Source of the DNA: Coenobita brevimanus
Lineage: Eukaryota; Arthropoda; Malacostraca; Decapoda; Coenobitidae
Assembly (NCBI GenBank): GCA_032717465.1
Contig: JAVRFU010003718.1
Coordinates: 1,060,949-1,124,948, forward strand
Length of the DNA: 64,000 bases
Reading direction: 5' to 3'
Shown here one piece after another: positions 1-10,172 of this stretch. Every line of letters starts with the position of its first letter. Positions within the stretch are counted from its first letter, which is position 1. Made by a program: the position numbers and the translations under genes. Below the pieces are notes generated by a model. It had not been told where the DNA came from, did no database searches, and saw nothing but the letters and a program-made list of their open reading frames with translations.

Positions 1-299
1 AACATTACTCTTACATGACTAGATACACTAATATGGTATTTGCGCTTTCCTTTTTCTTATCCATCATACAAGACAATTCTATATTTTCCTAGTATCGGAT
101 ACCGGTGCCTGTTTTCTCAGAACAATAAATATGGGAAAATTGTGCATCCCTCTAGATATTCCTACATGTCAAAATCAGTTATGACACGGAGAAGAAAATC
201 AAAATACTGTATAACTATGTGAATCCCTACTGATGTCTCTTTCACTTATTACTATTAAACAGTCATGGAGGATACATTTTGAGGAAATTGGTAGCTATA

Positions 300-827
300 C
301 AGTAATATCTCAATATACAATACCCAGGCTTAACGCTGGGGGTAGAAAAACCACCATACCCCGCCTAACGATGGCCAAACCCCGGTTTATTGATGGGTTT
401 TGATTTTTTAAAAATTATTTTGATAATATTTTAGGCTAAAAATATGTGTAGGTTGATTTATAAACTGTTTTTAGACTAAGATTAATGTGTTTTTGTCATA
501 GGTGGGGTGATCATTCTCATTTTGGGGTACAGTTTACCAAGCTTGATTTTTTCCAGACTTATATTTAAAGATTTTCTGACTTTATTGGTTGGTTTTAGAG
601 TGCTATTTACAGGTGTTAGGCTTACGTTAGCTGCCTTGACGGCTGTTAGGCCATTTAGACTGGCTTTAAATTCATTTGGGTGGGTTTTGGACTTCATTTG
701 GGGGGAAACCCATGGCTGGTAAACGCTCCACATTGCTTTACAAGTTAAAAACCCCCCGATATACGATACCCTGCATAACAATGGGGTTTTCCCTAACCAT
801 TTATATCGTTAAACCAGGGTATGCCTG
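300..827 (+). mobile_element. Tigger/pogo-like MITE, copy 1
   Basis: This is a 528-bp non-autonomous element flanked by TA at 298-299 and 828-829. Its imperfect terminal inverted repeats begin CAGTAATATC on the left and CAGGCATACC on the reverse-complemented right. Just inside each end are paired taacgatg / cgtta motifs typical of pogo/Tigger ends. The interior is AT-rich with no transposase. Short open frames inside it are not conserved between copies. Four relatives occur at 11787-12180, 35949-36471, 38764-39318 and 43051-43525. The 35949 copy is the palindrome partner, not an independent insertion. Confidence 0.75.
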
Positions 828-1282
828 TACATATTAGAGCCTATATTATATATAAGTACAACATAATGACACAAACTTATAAACAATAAGATACAGTAAA
901 TATACGAACACATATTCTAACTTGGCCTAACACTGGCATTCCCCCATCTTGACTCCTGTTTTTAGAGAAATTAATGCTTGATAATGATGCTAGTTATGAA
1001 GAAGTGCTATGGTGAAAATGTGGGATTGTATTTTCTTTTTCTGCTATGTAAAATAAGCTGCAGGAGGATAATAATTTAGGCCAAGTTAGTGCAAAAGAAC
1101 GATAAAAACCCCTGGTAATATTGTGAGTTGTGGGAACGGCTCAGTCCGTTGGATTGGGCATAATAGTGACAGTAAGGAATTAAATGATAAAAAATTACAC
1201 TGAGCTATACCCTCAACACACAAGCAATTACTCTGCAAAATGGGAAGTAGTGAATTATATACACACAGCATTATATATAACT

Positions 1283-1665
1283 ATGTCTATCTATCTACAG
1301 TCAGATGGCTCAATCCTGTAAGGGGTGGTCACAAACAAATCATCTCCATGTCACCCTGTCCCCTACCATTTCACTGCCCTGCCCCAGCTTACATCTCCTC
1401 ATATACTTCTCCACTCCATCATTCACCTCATGCTAGGTCTCCTCCTCTATCATATACCTCTCCACACCATCCCTCCACGTCATTCTAGGTCTCCCTCCTC
1501 TCATATACTTCTCCACTCCATCCCTCCATCTCATCCTGAGTCACTCTCTCTCTCTTATATCTCTCCACTCCATCCCTTCATCTCATCCTAGGTCTCCCCT
1601 TCTCTCATACTGTATATCTCTCCATCTCTCCCTCAGTCTTCCTCTCCCTCCCCCCACTTCTACCA
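1283..1665 (-). mobile_element. 5'-truncated RTE-like LINE 3' tail
   Basis: The plus strand shows the reverse complement of the tail seen on the RTE element at 57.7-60.7 kb. It starts with the terminal tatctatct tract, then the aaggggtggtcacaaacaaat block, then imperfect repeats with ctcctccatc words that derive from the repetitive end of the coding frame. Many copies of this tail lie in the window. All are 5'-truncated, as expected for target-primed reverse transcription. Confidence 0.65.
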
Positions 1666-1716
1666 CCCTCTATTAAAAGGAACATCGTACTTAAAATATT
1701 ATACGAGAATACTTAC

Positions 1717-1810
1717 CTTGTTTGAAGAGATGGTTGAGCAGGGAGCCCTTTCGCTGCTTCCTCTGATCACTCTTGGCCTAAAACTGCCATCCTGATGACT
1801 TGGCGCCAAT
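1717..1810 (-). other. Candidate splice-bounded exon, left arm
   Basis: On the minus strand the sequence tctcttacag precedes this 94-base segment and GTAAGT follows it, both near-consensus splice sites. The partner at 34989-35082 keeps the sites and the length. One frame is open throughout. It joins in phase to the candidate first exon at 4356-4417, which leaves two bases. A second frame encodes AKSDQRKQRKGSLLNHLFKQ but has a TAG just upstream. Three substitutions separate the arms. I do not recognise the protein, and no further exon was found. Confidence 0.3.
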
Positions 1811-1867
1811 CTGTAAGAGAATGAACAATATTTTGATACTCATAACGATGTGCTATGACAAGAACGT

Positions 1868-1880
1868 ACACTGATATACT

Positions 1881-1912
<32 letters not shown>

Positions 1913-3060
1913 CCCACCACCATTACTACTATGACTACTGCTACCACCACCACCACTTGTACTACCACCAACACCATACTACTACTACAATACCGCTACT
2001 ACTATACCATCACCAGCACTACTATTTTTACAAGTACTAGCAGTAGTTGTAATAGCAGTAGTAGTGATAGCCGTGCAGTAGTAGTAGTAGTATACATAAT
2101 AATAGTAGTAGTAGTAATAGTAGTAGTAATAGTAGCAGTAGTAGTAGTAGTAATAGTAGTAAAATAGTAATAGTATATTAGTAATAGTAGTAGTAATTGT
2201 AGTAGTTATAGCAGTAATAATAGTAATAGTAGTAATAGTAATAATAATAGTAGTAGTAGTAGTAGCAGCAGTAGTAGTAGTAGTAGTAGTAGTATAGTAG
2301 TAATAGTAATAGTAGTAATAGCAGTAATAGTAGAAATAGAAATAGTAGTAGAAATAGTAGTAGTAGTAGTAGTGGTAGTAGTAATATTAGTAGCAGTAGT
2401 AGTAGTAATAGTAATATAGTAGTAATAGTGGTAAAATAGTAGTAATAGTAGTAATAGTAGTAGTAATGGTAGTAGTAGTAGCAGTAATAGTAGCAGTAGT
2501 ACTAGTAGTAATAGTAGTAGCAGTAGTACTAGTAGTAATAGTAGTAGCAGTAGTACTAGTAGTAATAGTAGTAGCAGTAGTACTAGTAGTAATAGTAGTA
2601 GCAGTAGTACTAGTAGTAATAGTAGTAGCAGTAGTACTAGTAGTAATAGTAGTAGCAGTAGTACTAGTAGTAATAGTAGTAGCAGTAGTAATAGTAGTAG
2701 TATAGTAGTAATAGTAGTAGTAATAGTAAGTAGTAGTAGTAGTAGTGGTAATAGTAGTAATAGCAGTAATAGTAGTAGCAGTAATAGTAGTATAGTAGTA
2801 GTTGTAGTAGTAGCAGCAGTAGTAGTAGCAGCAGTAGTAGTAATAGTAGTAGTTGTAGTAGTAGTAATAGTAATAATAGTAGTAGTAGTAATAGTAATAA
2901 TAGTAGTAGTAGTAATAGTAGTAACAGTAACAGTAATAGCAGTAGTAGTAATAGTAGTAGTAGTAATAGTAGTAACAGTAACAGTAATAGCAGTAGTAGT
3001 AATAATAGTAGTAGTAGTAATAATAGTAACAGTAATAGTAGTAGCAGTAAAGTAAACGAG
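1868..3060. repeat. TAC/TAG trinucleotide array with 27-bp higher-order repeat
   Basis: About 1.2 kb of near-continuous TAC then TAG/TAA triplets. Between 2493 and 2690 an ACTAGT variant recurs every 27 bases (2501, 2528, 2555, 2582, 2609, 2636, 2663), giving a seven-copy higher-order repeat. Long open frames of Leu, Tyr, Thr or Val here are artefacts of the triplet repeat. Confidence 0.95.
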
Positions 3061-3224
3061 AGCAGCAGTAGGGGTCCCACGTGACACCCGTTCTTAGAAA
3101 AAAAAAAAAAAAAAAAAGCCAGGCTGCAGCCAAAGTCAAAGTAATATCATGGTATTTCACACTATAATCCTAATATCAATTAAATAAAATACGGTAGCCT
3201 GTAATAAAAATACACTGTCGAAGT

Positions 3225-4060
3225 AAAAAAAAAAAAAAGTAAAAAAAAAGTAAAAAGAAAAAAAAAGTAAAAGTAAAAAAGAGGAAAAAAAAAAGTAAAA
3301 AAAAAAAGTAAAAAAAGTAAAAAGTAAAAAAAAAAGTAAAGTAAAAAAATGGTAAAAAAAAAAAAAGTAAGAAAAAAAAGTAAAAAGTAAAAAAATTGTA
3401 AAAAAAAAAAAAAAAAGTAAAAAGTAAAAAGAGAAAAAAAGTAAAAAAGTAAAAAGTAAAAAGTAAAAAAAAAAAAAAGGTAAAAAAAAAGTAAGAAAAA
3501 AGAAAAAAAGTAAAAAAAAAAAAAAAAAAAGTAAAAAAAAAAAAAAGTAAAAAATAAAAAAAAAGTAAAAGTAAAAAAGTAAAAAAAAGTAAAGTAAAAA
3601 AAAAGTAAAAAGTAAAAAAAAAAGTAAAAAGTGAAAAAAGTAAAAAGTAAAAAAAAGTAAAAAAAAAAGTAAAAAAAAAGTAAGAAAAAAGTAAAAAAAA
3701 AAAAGTAAAAAAAAAGTAAAAAAAAAGTAAAAAGTAAAAAAAAAAGTAAAAAGTAAAAAAAAGTAAAAGTAAAAAAATAAAAGTAAAAGTAAAAAAAAAA
3801 TAATAAAAAGTAAAAAGTAAAAAAAAAGTAAAGTAAAAAAAGGTAAAAAAAAGTAAGTAAAAAAAAAGTAAAAAAAAAAGTAAAAAGTAAAAAAAAGTAA
3901 AAGTAAAAAAAATAAAAGTAAAAAAAGTATAAAAAAATAAAAAATAAAAAGTAAAAAAAAAGTAAAAAGTAAAAAATGGTAAAAAAAAAGTAAAAAAAAA
4001 AGTAAAAAAAAAAATAAAAATTTAAAAATAAAAAAAATATAAAAATAAAAATAAAACAAA
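3225..4060. repeat. GTAAA-type low-complexity array, left arm
   Basis: About 840 bp of short gt steps separated by A runs of 3 to 18 bases, almost pure purine on the plus strand. It starts shortly after a 20-base poly(A) near 3100. Phe/Leu/Tyr open frames on the minus strand are artefacts. Confidence 0.95.
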
Positions 4061-4109
4061 TGAATAAAATGGGTGTGCGGCAGCCCGTGTGTGGCTGGGT
4101 TGCAGGGAA

Positions 4110-4159
4110 TGACGTCAGAGCTGAAGGTATGATGTCACAAGGCCAGGTGGATGACGTCA
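4110..4159. promoter_or_regulatory. Two perfect CRE palindromes plus a variant, left arm
   Basis: TGACGTCA occurs at 4110-4117 and 4152-4159, 42 bases apart, with the near match TGATGTCA between them. TGACGTCA is the known consensus for CREB/ATF bZIP binding. The segment is more GC-rich than its flanks. Both sites are kept in the right arm. Function is inferred only from the motif. Confidence 0.4.
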
Positions 4160-4355
4160 CGGGCTCTACGGGGTCTACCTGTACGTACCGCAAGTCGGCC
4201 AGGCCACGCGATCATCATTTCGCCTTATTTAACACATAAAAAATCACTAATCACCATAACACACTGATCTACGATGTCCTAATACAACTTACCTTACATA
4301 ATTCACCATAAAATATCCCTTTATTGGGCACAAAACACTAAATATGAGGACCTAC

Positions 4356-4417
4356 CTCGCGCACGTCCTTCCCCGACTGTTCCGCGTCTCCGAATGGCTG
4401 GTAAGGCTAGGTAGCAT
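4356..4417 (-). other. Candidate first coding exon, left arm
   Basis: This is the mirror copy of 32931-32992, reading leftwards. The ATG is at 4415-4417 and the donor at 4350-4355. It would splice across about 2.5 kb to 1717-1810. Both candidate units point away from the palindrome centre. Confidence 0.22.
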
Positions 4418-4819
4418 CCCTTTAGATACCTGCCGCTGTCCGATTGCGTAACGAACATCTCTTGAAATTATCCTTTTTTTCATCATTTTACAATTTTTAC
4501 ACACCTACACACACTAATTAAATCAAAAAAATATTTCTAAGCTAGTTCCATATGCGAATTTGGAGGTAAGTGGCCGTATTTTAGAGTTTCATGTGATGTA
4601 TTTCAGCACGACAAAGGATACGAATAAACGCTACATACAATTCGAGTTAACACCTGTGCTTCCTTTTAAAAAAAAAAAATCCCACTAAATTCATTAAAAC
4701 TTGGCACAATTACAGATAAAGAGTTTGAGAACCCGAAGATGTAATAGGAATTACGATTCTTATCTCCTCCAAAAAATCACTGAATCGCGAATGCCAGCTT
4801 ACCCAGAGAAACAGAAATA

Positions 4820-5130
4820 AGTCTAATTTCTCCCTAAATACAGCCAGTCAAATCAAATGGCAATTACCTACAATAAATGTGAACGCCAGAGATTTGCCTG
4901 ATATACTAATCAATGCCATTTGGACTCTAGAAAGGGTTTTTTTGAGAAATGATGAAGGAAGGCGAGGCAAACCAACGCATACCTAATTTCTCCTCTATTA
5001 CACTGCCTTGAATGAAATTGGGGTTATATGGAGAATCTCTGTGATTCAGAGATTCTCCTGATATATAGGACCAGGTGATTTGGACTTCAGAAAGTAGTTT
5101 TTGAGACGACAAAACCTGGAGGGTTTGAGG
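4820..5130. repeat. Diverged tandem duplication with an internal hairpin
   Basis: Two units of about 165-170 bp share the order cctaatttctcc, a catttgga-type block, then ttttttgagaaat / tttttgagacgac. A perfect 11-bp stem with a 5-base loop lies at 5031-5057 (gagaatctctg, loop, cagagattctc). Everything is mirrored at about 32200-32520. Open frames across it show no protein similarity. Confidence 0.6.
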
Positions 5131-5302
5131 TGAGAAAAGTGACGCTGAGTAAACATTTATATTGAAATTTTCCCTCCTCCTCCATCTACAAAACCTATCT
5201 CTCCTATGTCTCCTATGTCTCCATTTTCCCCTCTTTCCCTCCATGCCCCTCCAGTCCCTCTACATTGTTTATTAACCCATATATCGAGAAATTTTTAGTT
5301 AC

Positions 5303-5660
5303 GATCGACAACGTAAATTTCGTCCTCCAACATCGGCTGTTCACACGCCAAAAGAAACAGATATTTTAGGGACTTTCTGACCTTTCCACGACTAGATAAT
5401 TAATTGCAGGCTACTAAAATCATCATCAGTGTCACTAATTAGGCTTCAGGTCCTTAAAATCATCATCAGTGTCACTAATTAGGCTTCAGGTCCATTTAAT
5501 CATCCCATACAAACGGCAACACAAAATTCGCCCGCCAAATCAGCTGTTTTCAAAGCAGAATAATTTATTCGGGACTTTCTGGCTTCTCCACGACGAGATA
5601 ACCTATTGAAAGCTACTAAACTCATGTCAGTGCCACTAATTAGGCTTCAGATCCATTTAA
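5303..5660. repeat. Diverged tandem duplication, about 150-190 bp units
   Basis: Blocks gactttctgacctttccacg and ctaattaggcttcaggtcc recur in order at about 5371-5452 and 5571-5660. Inside the first unit a 43-bp piece (gtgtcactaattaggcttc) is duplicated at 5412-5495. The same structure is in the right arm at about 31680-32040. No gene is seen. Confidence 0.7.
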
Positions 5661-6410
5661 ATTACTTTAAAAATGCCAGGTTAGCCCCTTTCTAATACAT
5701 AACGGTACAGAAACAGTTAGGCTAAGCACGATTAAGAATATGACGGTTCATTAATGTTCATTATAGTACAATATGACTTCAAAGTCACTCAGGTACATAT
5801 AGGATACTTCAAGCAGCTTCAGGACAAGACAGACTTGCCCTGAAACTTTCCTGAAGTGATGCAAAAATACCTGAGGCGAATATAATACATCTAAAATGGA
5901 AAAGAAATTAACCTAACCACAAATCACCCAGGGTTTTAAATGGTTTCATATCTTTTGGCGGCTAGGGAAAAATGTCCTTATCAGGCTCATTAAACTGACT
6001 TCAGAAATATTTACATCACTTCAAGGACATCAGGAGAATCCATGTACTTTCAGGACACCTAGGTCTATCCTGAATGTCCATAGGTGATGTAAATGAACGT
6101 TCAAATGATTTTCCTGCATCAAAAATGAGTACAAAACCTAACTGCGATTATAGATTTTATATGCAGTTAGGACACTTCAAGGACATTCAGCCCCTGAAGT
6201 GAAATAAATCTATCTGAAGTGCATTTTAACATTACCCTAACCTTGCCAATTGAAAACCCTATATGTATTAACGTATTTCTAACATCTATATAGATCTTTT
6301 TAATATTACTCGTCGCCTGGTGGTTCAGTGGGTTATGGCACTCCAAACTGATAACAAATTAAATAAAAAATGGCTGGGTTTATTGCACACATAATCCTCG
6401 TCGGGTAAGG

Positions 6411-7043
6411 AAGCTCCCTATCACCTTTTCCTAAGCCATTTATTTTGTTTATTACGCCTTGCTGTCCTATTCTCTGACATAAGCCTTCCAATATCCCTAT
6501 ACTATTCATAAAGCACCCTAACAACTTTTCCTAGGCGATTCATTCTGTCTGTTACACCTTACTCTTACTCTGACAGTCTGCCAATATCGTCTACTCTGAA
6601 TAAAACTCTCTAATATATTTTCCTTGGTGATTTATTTTGTTTATGGAACCTTACTGTCCTATTCTGCGATAAAAAACTTGCCAATACCGTCATACTCTGA
6701 ATAAAACTCCCTAACACCTCTTCCCAAGTGATTCATTTTGTTTACCCTACTCTGACAAATCCTACCAATATCGTTATACTCTGCATAACCGTCCCTAACA
6801 CCTTTTCCTAAGCGATTTATTTTGTTTATTACTCCTTCCACTATCGCCTTACTCTGCAGAAAGCTTCCTAACGCCCTTCCCTACGCGACTGATTTATTAC
6901 AAGTTACTGTCCTTTTATATTAAATCTTCCAATATCGCTTTACTCGCATAAAGTTCGCTAACACCTTATCCTAAGCGATTTATTGTTTATTACACCTTAC
7001 TATCCTATACATAAAGTCTTCCAGTATCACCACACACTGCATA
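6411..7043. repeat. Seven-unit tandem array, 74-102 bp units, left arm
   Basis: Seven degenerate units each carry ccctaacacc, ttttcctaagcgatttattt, ttactgtcctatt and ccaatatcg blocks, starting near 6411, 6513, 6605, 6706, 6789, 6863 and 6953. Length variation comes from internal deletions. Two isolated related pieces occur far away at 46550-46670, so the unit is an interspersed family as well. Confidence 0.8.
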
Positions 7044-7243
7044 TATTACATACAAAAGCATTTTACCTGCCACATCTAAAAATAAATCGCTAAGGAATAT
7101 GTTGCACGAGTAAGGCAACTTCCTGTATAAGCTGTAGCAATTAACACTTGAATATAATGCTAGTCACGAAGTACTAGGGAAAGAATGCCGAGTCAGAGTA
7201 TACAGTTTTCTTCTGCAACTGAGCTACGTGAAATATCCTATCT

Positions 7244-7500
7244 ATAACCTGATGCCTTAATCACGTAATGGGTAGCCACAAACAAATCGCCTTCATGTCG
7301 CCCTGTCCCCCACCATTTCACTGCCCTGCTCCCAGCTCACTCCCACCTCTCATAGCAACTAAGCTACGTGAAATAACCTATCTATCCATCTATATTAACC
7401 AGAGGCCTTAATCCTGTCAGAGGCGGCCACAAACAAATCGCCTCCATGTCGTCCTGTCCCCCACCATTTCAGCTCCCAAGTCACACCCACTCATATCCTC
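7244..7500 (-). mobile_element. Two RTE-like LINE 3' tails in tandem, left arm
   Basis: Two short copies of the tail start near 7244 and 7383. Each has the tctat terminal tract followed by ggccacaaacaaatcgcc and ctgtcccccaccatttca. Both are mirrored in the right arm at 29845-30100. Confidence 0.6.
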
Positions 7501-7697
7501 TTCACGTGGGCGAATACCACTAATATGACGATGCACTAACTATTAAATTTGACACTATTGTATACTTACAGGGAGATGTACAGACATTAGTTGCTTTAAT
7601 ATCATCACATCACAATAATTAGCCATACATCCCTCCTCCTTCCTGACGATAGGGTGACTGAGCGTGAGAACGGAGAGAGAGACAGACCGGAAGAAGC

Positions 7698-7722
7698 GTC
7701 TCTCTCTCTCTCTCTCTCTCTC
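7698..7722. repeat. (TC)n microsatellite
   Basis: Pure CT dinucleotides; the mirror tract (GA)n lies at 29599-29622. Confidence 0.9.
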
Positions 7723-8193
7723 ATTCTGTTTTCGTGTTATTTTGAGGCAATTTTATGCATTGTAGGCGATATTTTTCTAGCTAGTGGGATTATATAGTGT
7801 CTCAACTATGTCTCTCCATACTGCAGATCCTTTCCAAAAGCATAATGGCTTGCAAACGGGGTATAAAATTGAAAAACGCGCCATGGTATTGAAGCTCAGG
7901 CCTCTGCCATCGTTTGATCTATTTTATCCGCGAAATGCTTCCTCTGAGTTTTGACGTTGAATTTAAAGCTGCCAAATAACTCAAGAATAAATATATACGA
8001 GGCTTACATAGGAATCTGTGGATCTATTTGCACTATAGCTTTGAAATCACGAAGTTTGATAAGAGTCCACATCGACGTCAGTGCCAGCCCCTCCCCCCAC
8101 GCCCTGCTCCCATCGCGCCAGGCTTCTTTTGCTTGTTTCAAAAGTTTTACTGTTGTAATGGTAAATAGAGCACATATACAACAAAAGGTTGGG

Positions 8194-8195
<2 letters not shown>

Positions 8196-8236
<41 letters not shown>

Positions 8237-8286
8237 AGAGAGAGAGTTAATAGACGACGAAGGAAGAGAATATGAAAAGATGAAAC

Positions 8287-8316
<30 letters not shown>
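8196..8316. repeat. (GT)n and (CA)n tracts flanking the arm discontinuity
   Basis: (GT)n at 8196-8234 and (CA)n at 8287-8316 are only 50 bases apart and convergent. The right-arm insertion of 3.65 kb falls between the corresponding tracts (25336-25400 and 29090-29128). Confidence 0.9.
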
Positions 8317-8317
<1 letters not shown>

Positions 8318-8706
8318 CTGCTACTACTACTACTACCTTTAGTAAAATGTATATTCATAAAATACAGGAGAGAGAGAAGAAGCAGAGAAGAGCACAGCAG
8401 CATCGCCGGCATATCGCACCGCCTTTATCAGTTGGTCGTGTGAGGTCGGTGAGTTATAGCAAAAATAACCACCACCTCTCTCTCTCTCTCAACTTCACTT
8501 TTAATACATGTCCGGATTACCTGAACCTGAACCCAGTGGACTCCAGGCTGAACTGTCCACCATCCTTCATTAGAGGCATAGGGAGGGAAATGAGAGATGT
8601 TTGTGTACTGTGTGCGTGGGGTGTCTGTGGCAGGCAGTGATTGAGAATGCCGTGGGTGAGGACTGAGGTGGTCAGGCCAGGGGAGGAGGGAGAAGGGAGA
8701 GGGGAA

Positions 8707-9694
8707 TTGTTTTGGCACACACTATTTCATTCGGTAGTGCATTCCATTGATCAATTGCTCTGTTTGGGAAACTGAATTTCCTTACGTCTTTATCACCTCT
8801 CTTCTTATGCAGTTTTTTGCAGTGTCCTCTTGCTGATGCTTCCCCATATGTTAAGTAATCATTTACGTCTATTTTCTCCTTCCCTGATATGCATTTATAT
8901 AACATTATCATGTCACCTCTTTTCCTTCTCTCCTGTAGTGTTGGTAGATTCAGTTTATTTAGTCTTTCTTCGTAGCTTAGATCCCTTAAGCTTGGTATCC
9001 ATCTTGTAGCGGCCCCTTGAACTTTTTCAATCTTGTCTGTGTTTTTTGAGATGAGGACTCCAGACTACTGATGCATATTCCAGGGTTGGTCTAATGAATG
9101 ATGTTATTATCCTTCTTAGCATGTCTTCATTTATGTATGTGAATGCTATTCTCATATTTGCAAGCAGTGTATACATGTTCCGTACCTTCTCGCTGATGTG
9201 GTCAGCCGGAGATAGTCTGTTATTGATAATCACACCTAGGTCCTTCTCTCTTTCTGATGTGTATAGGTTTTTATTTCCTAACGTATAATCCCAATCAGGT
9301 CTTTTTCCACTTTTACCAAACTTGATTACATGACACTTGTCCACATTGAATTTCATTTGCCATGTATTACTCCATTCATGAAGTTTATTTAATTCTTCCT
9401 GTAGCTCTTTACAAGAGTCTGTGTTAGTAATTCTCCTTTGTATTTTTGCATCATCTGGAAACATATTCAGATAGCTTTCATTTCCAGTGTTACTGTTTAT
9501 ATAATTTATATACACTAAAAACATGATTGGTGCCAGCACTGGACCCTGTGGTACTCCACTAGTCACTTCTTTCCATGATGAGTAGTTTCCCCTTAGTACT
9601 GTTCTCATTTCTCTTTTTATGAGAAAATCTTGCATCCAACAAAACAGTTTGCCTTGAATTCCTCCTTGATGGTACAGTTTCCATAAAAGTCTTT

Positions 9695-9695
<1 letters not shown>
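8707..9695 (-). pseudogene. CR1-like LINE reverse transcriptase fragment
   Basis: The minus-strand translation follows the CR1 reverse transcriptase from palm to C-terminus: SGVPQGPVLAP, then the catalytic box (9450-9461), EKDLGVIINNRLSPADH, IRPTLEYASVVWSPH, then SYEERLNKL and the RAIDQWNALPNEIV C-terminal block. It is inactive. The catalytic FADD reads FPDD, a frameshift lies in an A run near 9050, and homology stops at 8707 before the true 3' end. The 5' limit is exactly a (GT)n tract (9696-9750) on the plus strand. The 20905-21362 fragment is from the same family. Confidence 0.85.

Positions 9696-9750
<55 letters not shown>
9696..9750. repeat. (GT)n microsatellite at CR1 5' junction
   Basis: About 55 bases of GT directly abutting the CR1 fragment; in CR1 orientation it is (CA)n upstream of the coding sequence. 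Confidence 0.95.
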
Positions 9751-9752
<2 letters not shown>

Positions 9753-9944
9753 CTGTTGGCTGTGTATACTCTGTGTATTATGTATGCATTCTGTATGCTC
9801 TTGGTGTTGTGAAGTTGAATGTATGGGCAAAGTCTTACAAGTATGCAAGGTTTGTGTTGTGTCTGTTCCCTGCTGATCTGTACTACTTGTAATATACCAG
9901 ACGTATTCACACTTGTGCACAGTAAATAGACTCTACCCCCACAG

Positions 9945-10018
9945 GAGCGAGAGAGGTACCGCCAGCCAGTAAGGGACGCCATCAGTCGCAACATCGAGTA
10001 TGAGAGTGAGGCACCGGG
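9945..10018 (+). pseudogene. Possible ryanodine-receptor repeat exon (weak)
   Basis: A tract ctctacccccacag precedes, and GTGAGG follows, a 74-base open segment starting ERERYRQPVRDAI. This resembles the part of the third RyR domain of ryanodine receptors where a Tyr-Arg-x-Pro core is followed by an acidic Asp/Glu. Similarity then fades and a stop follows if the donor is not used. Its phase (two bases left) does not match the next exon candidate, so an intervening exon would be missing. It is stronger by context with 10173-10290 than alone. Confidence 0.3.
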
Positions 10019-10172
10019 GTGAGGCAGCCGTGAACAGCTGCATCACCAGGATATTGTTCGTTGATTTTTACATTTATTGTGATGTTTGTATTTCTTGTAC
10101 TGTATCTGTCTGTATATCTGTCTATTTATCAATCTATCTACATAAATACATGTGCCTTCTCTTCTGCACGAG

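Larger units (their letters stand above)
1..8490. repeat. Left arm of giant inverted duplication
   Basis: Read as reverse complement, this segment matches 25147-36764 in order. Anchor pairs seen directly are 1 with 36764, 300-827 with 35949-36471, 1717-1810 with 34989-35082, 4110-4159 with 33189-33238, 5031-5057 with 32291-32317, 6411-7043 with 30294-30926, and 8281-8490 with 25147-25405. Along 5930-6345 against 31000-31440 I count about 4% differences, mostly substitutions. Microsatellite tracts differ in length between arms. The arm starts at the window edge, so it may extend further left. It could be a true segmental inverted duplication or two haplotypes mis-scaffolded around the gap at 10495. 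The homology is certain; its cause is not. Confidence 0.93.

Noticed and set aside
2493..2690. Regularly spaced 27-bp repeats resembling a CRISPR array
   Set aside because: There are no unique spacers; the unit is a continuous tandem repeat of TAG triplets in animal DNA.
2206..4193. Long open frames of Leu, Tyr, Thr or Phe (up to about 340 codons)
   Set aside because: They are translations of TAC/TAG triplets and GTAAA-type arrays and have no non-repeat sequence of their own.
6311..6345. tRNA-like stretch cgcctggtggttcagtggg
   Set aside because: An A-box-like word is present but no B box or cloverleaf follows. It occurs in both arms only because they are duplicated.
8505..8588. Open segment with NPVDSRLNCPPSFIRGIGR as an extra ryanodine-receptor exon
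   Set aside because: A Pro-Val-Asp start resembles some RyR repeats, but spacing of the following residues does not fit and the donor (GTTTGT) is weak.
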